Positions 27,291 through 33,995 of a stretch of DNA of 33,995 nucleotides are shown here, one piece after another (position 1 is the stretch's first letter; the number at the start of each line of letters is the position of its first letter). Both the position numbers and the translations under genes were made by a program. This stretch comes from Flavobacteria bacterium MS024-2A. Lineage in GTDB: Bacteria; Bacteroidota; Bacteroidia; Flavobacteriales; Flavobacteriaceae. The notes below the pieces were generated by a model, which did not search any database, was not told where the DNA came from, and saw nothing but the letters and a program-made list of their open reading frames with translations. The stretch spans positions 1 to 33,995 of the forward strand of contig CAJJAB010000113.1 in the NCBI GenBank assembly GCA_905181895.1. The letters are read 5' to 3'.

Positions 27291-29822
27291 TTAAAAACGT
27301 TGTCCTATAATAAAATGGGTTTCCCATCCATTAGAAGTATTTAAATTTTCATTTGCGTTGTCAAATCCATAGCCAAAGTCAATTCCAAGGAGGCCAAATG
27401 CTGGCATAAATATTCGAACACCGACTCCTGCAGAACGTTTGGAATTAAAAGGATCAAAATCTCTAAAGCTGTCATAACCATTACCAGCTTCTAAAAAGCT
27501 AAGTGCATAAATTGAAGCACTTGGTTTTAATGTAATAGGATAACGCAGCTCTAAGGAAAATTTATTATAAAGAACAGAACCATCGTTACCTGACAATGAT
27601 TGGTTTGGATATCCTCTCAATGCAATTGTTTCTCTTCCGTCAAGAGCATAGCTAACCATACCATCCCCCCCTAAGAAGAATCTTTCAAAAGGAATGTTTC
27701 CCCTACTTTGATTATATGCACCTATAAATCCAAAATCAGCTTGAGTTTTTAGTATTAATTTTTCGTAAATTGGAGTATACCAGGTTCCGTTGAACTTAAT
27801 TTTATAAAACTCTAACCACTTGAATTTTTCTTGATCTATTTGAGCAATTAAAGGATTTCCATTATCATCTTGAAATTCAGGAAGATCTCCCAAATTATCA
27901 TAGTCTGTTCCTGTGAAAAGAGAGTAAGGCGGGGTAAATTTTCCTGTGATATTAAATGAAGAACCTCCTGTTGGGAAAATAGGATTAACACGTGTATTAT
28001 TTCTAGAAAGACTTATTGTGTAAGCTAAGTTATTTGCTTGCCCATCTCCAAAAGTGAATAGTCCAGTGTAATAGTTATTTAGGTTGTAGTATTGATAAGA
28101 TATCGACTGAGACAGTTGAAAAAAATCATCCGGAATTGTAAGGCGTTTGGCTAATCCAAATGTGAGACCACTAATTTGAAAAGACTGGCTCTTATCTGCT
28201 AACCCAGTAAAGTAATCATAACGGTATTGTATAGTATGTTGAAGTGAGGTAGAAAACTGAACGGGTTGCTGACCACCTAGCCACGGTTCAGCAAAATTAA
28301 AACTATATGTACTATAAAATTGACTGGCCTGAAGTCTTAGGCCTAAATTTTGACCATCACCCATAGGTAGAGGTTTGTATGCTTTTTTATCAAAAATATT
28401 ACGCATTGAAAAGTTGTTAAACGATAAGCCTAAAGTTCCAATAAAACCTCCTTGACCGTATCCCCCTTGTAATTCTATCTGACTGGCACCTGATTCAACT
28501 AAGTCAAAGCGAACATCAATTGTCCCAGCATTTTGATCTACATTTTCCATTTGAGGGTTGATTTGCTCGGCATCAAAAAAACCAAGTTGACCTAGTTCCC
28601 TTACAGTTCTCACCAATTTGTCCTTACTGTAAAGATCGCCGGGCTTCGCTCTCATTTCACGATAAATTACATGGTCATTTGTTTTGGAATTTCCTTCCAC
28701 TACAATTTTATTAAAGTTGGCTAATTTTCCTTCTGTAATTCTAATTTCAAAATTGATAGTATCATTTATGGCACTAACTTCAACAGCATTGATATTAGAA
28801 AATAAATATCCATTATTTTGATATAAGTTGGTGATATCATTTCCATCAGGTTTAGAGTTATCGGCAATCCGTTTTTTAAGTAAAACACCATTATATACAT
28901 CTCCTTTTTTTAAACCTAGGATTCTTTGGAGTACTGAATTGGAATAAATTGTATTTCCAATAAATTCAATGTCACCAAAATAATATTTATTTCCTTCTTC
29001 TAAATCTAGATTTAAATTAAGGTTACTTAGGTCATCTTCATTTTGGATCAAGGTATCGGAGAGAATACGTGCATCGCGATATCCTTCCTCTTTATAAAAA
29101 TCGATCAATTTGGCGAGATCTTCTTTAAAATCCTTCTCTATAAATTTTGATTTTTTCCAAAAGCGTATCGATTTTTTATGTTTTGTATTTTTAAATTTGG
29201 ACTGTAATTTTTTGTCAGTAAAAACCTCGTTACCATCAAAAAGAATATCTTGAATTTTAACTCTGGGTCCTTTATCAATATTTACAACCATTTTAAAGGC
29301 ATTTCCTTCAACAGTGTCTTTAATGGTGTTTAGGACTACCTTGGTGTTTAAAAAGCCGTCTTTTTTGTATTTGTTTTGAATATAATTTTGAGTGTTGGTT
29401 AAGAAACTTTCTGAAAGTTTTTTTCCGACAGTTAGCTCAGTGTCAGTTAGAATTGATTCTTTTCGACCTTTTTTAATCCCATTGATTTTTACATCTGAAA
29501 GGGTAGGAAGTTCTTCAATTTCTATTTCAACTGTAATCCTATTACCAATAACTCTGGCAACATAAAGATTGATATCACTAAATAATTCTAGTCCCCAAAG
29601 TTTTTTGATTAAACCACTAATTTCTTCACCAGGAACTGTTAATTCTTGCTCTTTTCGTAATCCACTGTAGGAGATTACAGTTTGAGCATTGTAGGTTTTA
29701 AGACCCGAAACAATTATAGAATCCAGTACATAGGTTCTCCCTTTCTTGAAGTTATCTGTCTGGGCATTTATGATTCCTACCATGAGGAATAATAATCCAA
29801 CAAATAAAAATTTGTATCTCAT
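27291..29822 (-). CDS. bamA: Outer membrane protein assembly factor BamA
   Basis: POTRA repeats and C-terminal barrel (FERFFLGGDGM, LRGYPNQSLSG, SAGVGVRIFMPAFGLLGIDFGYGFD). Start set to Met at 29822 (MRYKFLFVGLLFLMVGIINAQ), 1 nt after the uppS stop, not 29855. Confidence 0.93.
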   Translation of the reverse strand: MRYKFLFVGLLFLMVGIINAQTDNFKKGRTYVLDSIIVSGLKTYNAQTVISYSGLRKEQELTVPGEEISGLIKKLWGLELFSDINLYVARVIGNRITVEIEIEELPTLSDVKINGIKKGRKESILTDTELTVGKKLSESFLTNTQNYIQNKYKKDGFLNTKVVLNTIKDTVEGNAFKMVVNIDKGPRVKIQDILFDGNEVFTDKKLQSKFKNTKHKKSIRFWKKSKFIEKDFKEDLAKLIDFYKEEGYRDARILSDTLIQNEDDLSNLNLNLDLEEGNKYYFGDIEFIGNTIYSNSVLQRILGLKKGDVYNGVLLKKRIADNSKPDGNDITNLYQNNGYLFSNINAVEVSAINDTINFEIRITEGKLANFNKIVVEGNSKTNDHVIYREMRAKPGDLYSKDKLVRTVRELGQLGFFDAEQINPQMENVDQNAGTIDVRFDLVESGASQIELQGGYGQGGFIGTLGLSFNNFSMRNIFDKKAYKPLPMGDGQNLGLRLQASQFYSTYSFNFAEPWLGGQQPVQFSTSLQHTIQYRYDYFTGLADKSQSFQISGLTFGLAKRLTIPDDFFQLSQSISYQYYNLNNYYTGLFTFGDGQANNLAYTISLSRNNTRVNPIFPTGGSSFNITGKFTPPYSLFTGTDYDNLGDLPEFQDDNGNPLIAQIDQEKFKWLEFYKIKFNGTWYTPIYEKLILKTQADFGFIGAYNQSRGNIPFERFFLGGDGMVSYALDGRETIALRGYPNQSLSGNDGSVLYNKFSLELRYPITLKPSASIYALSFLEAGNGYDSFRDFDPFNSKRSAGVGVRIFMPAFGLLGIDFGYGFDNANENLNTSNGWETHFIIGQRF

Positions 29823-29823
29823 T

Positions 29824-30543
29824 TTATGTTGTGAGTTGTTTACTCGTTTTTCCAAATCGTCTTTCTCTTTTACAGAAGTTTATTAATGCTTTGTTTAGAT
29901 CTTTTTTTGAAAAATCAGGCCATAGTGTTTTAGTAAAGTATAGTTCAGCATAAGCTATTTGCCATAACAAAAAATTACTTATTCTTTTTTCACCGCTGGT
30001 TCGTATTAGTAAATCTACAGGTGGTAAATAACGAGAGTAAAGATGCTCATTAATCGTGGACTGGTCAACTTTTTCAGGGGAAATTATACTATTTTTAACT
30101 TTATTAGCAATCATTTTTATTGCTTGTGTGAGTTCTTCTTTTGCCCCATAGTTAAGTGCGAGAGTTAGGGTCAGACCTGAATTTTTTTCTGTTTTCTTCA
30201 TAACATAAATTAATTCCTCTTTCACTAAATTTGGAAGTCCATCAAGATCACCGATAGCCTTTAATTTAATGTTATTTTTGATCAATCGATCAAATTCTTT
30301 TTTAAGGGTGCTGACAAGAAGCCGCATTAAAACGCCAACTTCATCTTCTGGACGACTCCAATTTTCAGTTGAAAAGGTGAAAAGCGTCAAATACTTTATT
30401 TCTTTAAGAGCAGCCTCTTCAATCACCCCTCTGACTGCCGAAGCACCTTTTTTATGACCCAATACTCGCTGTTTACCTCTTTGGGTTGCCCAACGACCGT
30501 TTCCATCCATTATAATAGCGACATGTTGCGGTAATTTGTTCAT
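29824..30543 (-). CDS. uppS: Isoprenyl transferase (undecaprenyl diphosphate synthase)
   Basis: LPQHVAIIMDGNGRWATQRGKQRVLGHKKGA, LTLFTFSTENWSRP, DLLIRTSGEKRISNFLLWQIAYAELYFT. Confidence 0.96.
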   Translation of the reverse strand: MNKLPQHVAIIMDGNGRWATQRGKQRVLGHKKGASAVRGVIEEAALKEIKYLTLFTFSTENWSRPEDEVGVLMRLLVSTLKKEFDRLIKNNIKLKAIGDLDGLPNLVKEELIYVMKKTEKNSGLTLTLALNYGAKEELTQAIKMIANKVKNSIISPEKVDQSTINEHLYSRYLPPVDLLIRTSGEKRISNFLLWQIAYAELYFTKTLWPDFSKKDLNKALINFCKRERRFGKTSKQLTT

Positions 30544-31266
30544 TTATTCTTTGCAATAACATGGAAGATCGCCAAAGGTAAATGAAATTGTCAAACCCGT
30601 AAAAATATACCAGTCATTATTCGTAATATTTCCAAATTTATATTCTTGAATATCTTCAAATTCATTTCCTGGATTACTTCCATCTAAATTATCAGTTAAT
30701 GTATAACGAGCTCCCATCTCAAAGGCAAGAACAAAAATTGGGTTGGGATTTATCTTAAAACCGAAAATTAAAGGAAAGGCTATATTTTCATCAGTACCAT
30801 AATTATTATAAGTAGCAGGAGTATTAGACCCATTTGGAGTAAGGTAAAATTGGTTGTATCTGAAATAACTAACTCCATAAAAAATGTAGGGAGTAAAACT
30901 TAAAGTCTCATCATGTAAATTAAAAGCAAAAAAATTTATTTCTATACCTACCATTGCTTCTTGGATGCTATTATCGAGTTTATATGATCTTCGAAAGCGA
31001 TTTAGGTCATTATTTCTGTATTCATTTTCCACTAATTTTGTAAAAGTAAATCCAGCTCGAAGAGAGTAACGGTCAGTAGCATTCCATTTATAAGTCAATC
31101 CAAGTGCTGGTGAATTTGGATTTATATATTTATCAGTCCCTATGTCTCCAATATAGTTGCTAGCTCCAATAAAAGCTCCTACTTCATGATATTGAGCTGT
31201 TAAAGCTATCACAAAAAAATAGAAAAAAATAGTAAAGAATAATTTGTGTAATTTAAACTTAATCAT
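30544..31266 (-). CDS. DUF6089-like outer-membrane beta-barrel protein
   Basis: Signal peptide; YHEVGAFIGASNYIGDIGTDKYINPNSPALGLTYKWNATDRYSLRAGFTF...; C-terminal FTGLTISFTFGDLPCYCKE; located directly before uppS-bamA. Confidence 0.8.
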   Translation of the reverse strand: MIKFKLHKLFFTIFFYFFVIALTAQYHEVGAFIGASNYIGDIGTDKYINPNSPALGLTYKWNATDRYSLRAGFTFTKLVENEYRNNDLNRFRRSYKLDNSIQEAMVGIEINFFAFNLHDETLSFTPYIFYGVSYFRYNQFYLTPNGSNTPATYNNYGTDENIAFPLIFGFKINPNPIFVLAFEMGARYTLTDNLDGSNPGNEFEDIQEYKFGNITNNDWYIFTGLTISFTFGDLPCYCKE

Positions 31267-31267
31267 G

Positions 31268-31307
31268 AATGTTTATACGCAAGGATTACTTGCATTATAT
31301 AAACATT
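31268..31307 (-). other. Long inverted repeat/hairpin between nadK and the DUF6089-like gene
   Basis: AATGTTTATA...TATAAACATT outer arms (10 bp) and GCAAG...CTTGC inner arms (5 bp), loop GATTA; ends 1 nt before the start codon at 31266 on the minus strand. Confidence 0.65.
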
Positions 31308-31319
31308 AAAACGCCTTTT

Positions 31320-32201
31320 TTATTGTGTATTTCTTGAGTCTTGTCCCCAAAAAAGTTTTTCTCGAAGTGTATCGAAAAAAAAGGCTCCTTCTAATTGAAC
31401 GGTTTGAATTGAAAAAGCAGCTTTTTTCAAATAAATATCATTACCATTTTCAATGGTCAAAATTCTTGAGTCTAAAGACAACAAGTGGTTTTTATCTCTT
31501 CCGTCAACAGATATTTTAATAGCTGTAGAATCAGTTACAATCAGTGGCCGCATATTAATATTATGAGGGGCTATTGGATTTAAAATCCAACAAGCGGAAT
31601 CAGGAGACACTATAGGACCTCCGTTACTTAATGAATATCCCGTCGAACCTGTTGGGGTAGAAACGATAAGGCCATCAGCCCAATAGGTGGTAAGATGTTT
31701 TCCATCCAATTCAGCTTTAATACTCAACATGGATGTAGTATTTTTTCTATTAATACTAACTTCATTAAGAGCAAAACCAATTTTCTCAAGAGCACTAATT
31801 GTATTTTTTGTACTCACTTCAAGCAACGAACGTTTAATGAATGTGTATTTCTTTTTAAAAAACAAATCTAAGCCTTCGGCTAATACATCACGATGGAGTG
31901 AGGTCAAAAAGCCTAGTCTTCCGGTGTTGATTCCAAAAATTGGAATTTTAGAATCACGAACTATTGTTATGGATCTCAAAAGAGTCCCATCTCCACCAAT
32001 TGAAAAGAGAAAATCAATATTAGAAGCAAGGATTTCATCATCACTGAAGTAAGAAATACCCTCTTGCTCAGCACTCATATATTTCTTGAGTCTATTAACT
32101 AACGATATATTATGTTGATGGGATTCCAAATAGGCAATTACTGTTCTTATATAAGTCAGTGTTTCGGGAGAAAAAAATGCGCTATAGATCGCTATATTCA
32201 T
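31320..32201 (-). CDS. nadK: NAD kinase
   Basis: FLFSIGGDGTLLRSITIVRDSKIPIFGINTGRLGFLTSL, STPTGSTGYSLSNGGPIV. Start set to MNIAIYS at 32201. Confidence 0.95.
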   Translation of the reverse strand: MNIAIYSAFFSPETLTYIRTVIAYLESHQHNISLVNRLKKYMSAEQEGISYFSDDEILASNIDFLFSIGGDGTLLRSITIVRDSKIPIFGINTGRLGFLTSLHRDVLAEGLDLFFKKKYTFIKRSLLEVSTKNTISALEKIGFALNEVSINRKNTTSMLSIKAELDGKHLTTYWADGLIVSTPTGSTGYSLSNGGPIVSPDSACWILNPIAPHNINMRPLIVTDSTAIKISVDGRDKNHLLSLDSRILTIENGNDIYLKKAAFSIQTVQLEGAFFFDTLREKLFWGQDSRNTQ

Positions 32202-32225
32202 AGAAATATACTTGTGGTAAATGTA

Positions 32226-32233
32226 CAAAAGTA
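32226..32233 (-). promoter_or_regulatory. Putative -7 promoter element for nadK (TACTTTTG on minus strand)
   Basis: caaaagta on plus strand; no clear -33 element at usual spacing. Confidence 0.35.
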
Positions 32234-32333
32234 GAAATAATCACAATAGGTCAGTTTAAAAAATGTACAAGTCAATAAATAAATCCATTTTTATTGAAAG
32301 GTATTCTGTAAAGCTCTTATTTTTACAATAAAA

Positions 32334-33050
32334 ATGACTTTACTGAGCGTTAACATTAATAAAGTTGCTACACTTCGCAATGCTAGAGGCGGAAATATCC
32401 CAAATTTATTAGAGGTTACAAAAGATTTGCAGAGATTTGGAGCACAGGGAATTACAATACATCCTCGTCCGGACCAACGGCATATTCGTTATGAAGATGC
32501 TTTCGCCCTCTCAGAAGGATTAACTAAAGAATTTAATATTGAAGGGAATCCTATTCCTAAGTTTATTGAAATGGTTTTAGATATCAAGCCCGATCAAGTT
32601 ACTTTAGTACCAGATGGGAATGATGTTTTAACTTCAAATGCAGGATGGGATACATCAAAAAATATAAAGTTTTTAACTCCTATTATAAAAGTGTTTAAAG
32701 ATGCTGGAATTCGTACTTCTATTTTTGTGGATCCCGATATCGAAATGATTGAAGGCGCACTGAATTTAGGATCAGATCGAATTGAGTTATATACCGAGGC
32801 ATACGCAACTAATTATCAGAAAGATCCCGACAAAGCAATCGCACCTTATATTGCTGCAGCAAATAAAGCTAATGAAATTGGATTAGGGATCAATGCAGGT
32901 CACGATTTAAATCTGGATAATATTGCTTTTTTCGCTAAAAATATTCCAGGACTACTTGAAGTGTCAATTGGACATGCTTTGATGTGTGAGAGTCTTTATT
33001 TAGGATTTGAAAATGTAATTCCTATGTATCTTCAACGTTTATCCTCTTGA
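32334..33050 (+). CDS. pdxJ: Pyridoxine 5'-phosphate synthase
   Basis: LSVNINKVATLRNARGGNIPNLLEVTKDLQRFGAQGITIHPRPDQRHI, VTLVPDG, GLGINAGHDLNLDN, EVSIGHALM. Confidence 0.96.
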   Translation: MTLLSVNINKVATLRNARGGNIPNLLEVTKDLQRFGAQGITIHPRPDQRHIRYEDAFALSEGLTKEFNIEGNPIPKFIEMVLDIKPDQVTLVPDGNDVLTSNAGWDTSKNIKFLTPIIKVFKDAGIRTSIFVDPDIEMIEGALNLGSDRIELYTEAYATNYQKDPDKAIAPYIAAANKANEIGLGINAGHDLNLDNIAFFAKNIPGLLEVSIGHALMCESLYLGFENVIPMYLQRLSS

Positions 33051-33823
33051 ATATATTACACAGTAACATTATTGGTGACCATGGAAAGGATTTAATAATT
33101 CTTCATGGATTTTTGGGAATGGGAGATAATTGGAAAACACATGCCAAGCAATGGTGCTCTTTGGGCTATCGAGTTCATTTGATTGATCAGCGCAATCATG
33201 GAAAAAGTTTTTGGAGCCCTGATTTTACCTATTCAATTTTAGCTAAGGATATAATTAATTATTGTAATTATCATCAATTAGAAAGAGTTTTAGCATTGGG
33301 ACATTCTATGGGAGGAAAAACTTTAATGCGTCTAGCTTCTGATTTCCCCAAATATATTAAAGCTTTTATAATAGCAGATATTGCTCCAAAAACCTATAGT
33401 CCAAATCACCAAGAGATTTTAAATGGATTAAGTCATTTTGATTTTACTCAAATTAAGACACGTATTGATGCTGACAATTCTTTATCGAATTACATAAAGG
33501 ATCAAGGGATAAGAATGTTTTTATTGAAAAACTTATATTGGGAAAGTAAAGGAAAGTTGGCTCTTCGATTAAATATTGAAGTATTGAAAAACGCGAATGA
33601 ATTAATAGGGGAGGGATTGCCACTTAATGCTAAATCAACTCATCAGTGTCTATTTATTAAAGGGGAAAAATCAGATTATATTTTAAAAAAAGATACTTCA
33701 ATTATTAAGCATCATTTCCCTAATGCAGAGCAAATAACAGTTCCAAATGCAGGACATTGGCTCCATGCAGAGAACCCCTCTTTCTTTTTTGAGGTGGTCA
33801 CAGAGTGGTTGCAAAAACAGTAA
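33047..33823 (+). CDS. Alpha/beta hydrolase (YbfF-like esterase), probable TTG start overlapping the pdxJ stop
   Basis: LIILHGFLGMGDNWKTHAKQW, DQRNHGKS, ALGHSMGGKTLMRLA, NAGHWLHAENPSFF. Confidence 0.88.
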   Translation: MNILHSNIIGDHGKDLIILHGFLGMGDNWKTHAKQWCSLGYRVHLIDQRNHGKSFWSPDFTYSILAKDIINYCNYHQLERVLALGHSMGGKTLMRLASDFPKYIKAFIIADIAPKTYSPNHQEILNGLSHFDFTQIKTRIDADNSLSNYIKDQGIRMFLLKNLYWESKGKLALRLNIEVLKNANELIGEGLPLNAKSTHQCLFIKGEKSDYILKKDTSIIKHHFPNAEQITVPNAGHWLHAENPSFFFEVVTEWLQKQ

Positions 33824-33914
33824 TATTTTAACACTATTCTTTTAAAATGTGATATTTATTGTAACATTCGGTGATACGATTTACATGTCCTACATTTACA
33901 ATGAAATTAAAAAA

Positions 33915-33995
33915 ATGAAAGCTATTATTCGCACTGCTATTGCTTCAGACAGTTCAGCTATTTTATCGTTAATCAAAGAATTAGCTCTTTTTGAA
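33915..33995 (+). CDS. GNAT family N-acetyltransferase, N-terminal fragment (truncated by window edge)
   Basis: MKAIIRTAIASDSSAILSLIKELALFE resembles the N terminus of GNAT acetyltransferases; open to the end of the window. Confidence 0.65.
   Translation, partial: MKAIIRTAIASDSSAILSLIKELALFE

Noticed and set aside
31325-32052. Plus-strand ORFs opposite nadK (64 and 121 aa)
   Set aside because: Antisense to clear NAD kinase motifs; no domain resemblance.
1-33995. CRISPR arrays, tRNA/rRNA genes, transposons, toxin-antitoxin or phage-defence genes
   Set aside because: None recognised on reading; no regularly spaced repeats, transposase motifs or cloverleaf-like sequences seen. A tRNAscan/ISfinder/DefenseFinder run would be decisive.

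Overview
The window is a low-GC, gene-dense segment of a Bacteroidota genome, most likely Flavobacteriia. This is supported by SprA, DUF6089, TAnnTTTG-type promoters and the gene order. Nearly all of it is core genome. In order it contains: a malic enzyme/phosphotransacetylase fusion (5' truncated), ruvA, sprA (type 9 secretion/gliding), gcvH, a VanZ-like gene and tonB. Next is a cytochrome-oxidase/heme/copper block: cyoE, two subunit III genes, a subunit IV-like gene, an SCO-like protein without cysteines, a canonical SCO, DUF420 and a 71-aa CSMC miniprotein. This is followed by a self-contained MacAB-TolC-type exporter unit led by a membrane protein and a small winged-helix regulator. The remainder is tsaB, a tandem-domain NifU, a gamma carbonic anhydrase, a minus-strand envelope block (nadK, DUF6089, uppS, bamA, ompH, ompH), pdxJ, an alpha/beta hydrolase and a partial GNAT. 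I found no CRISPR array, tRNA, rRNA or transposon. The items most worth follow-up are: (i) the gene at 14796-15461, which looks like an SCO/thioredoxin-fold paralogue that has lost all its copper ligands, sits directly before the canonical SCO gene and follows an intrinsic terminator; (ii) the CSMC miniprotein in the same block; (iii) palindromic operator-like elements at the exporter unit promoter and before its ABC genes; (iv) a long hairpin abutting the DUF6089 start codon. All homology calls come from reading the sequences by eye, with no database search.
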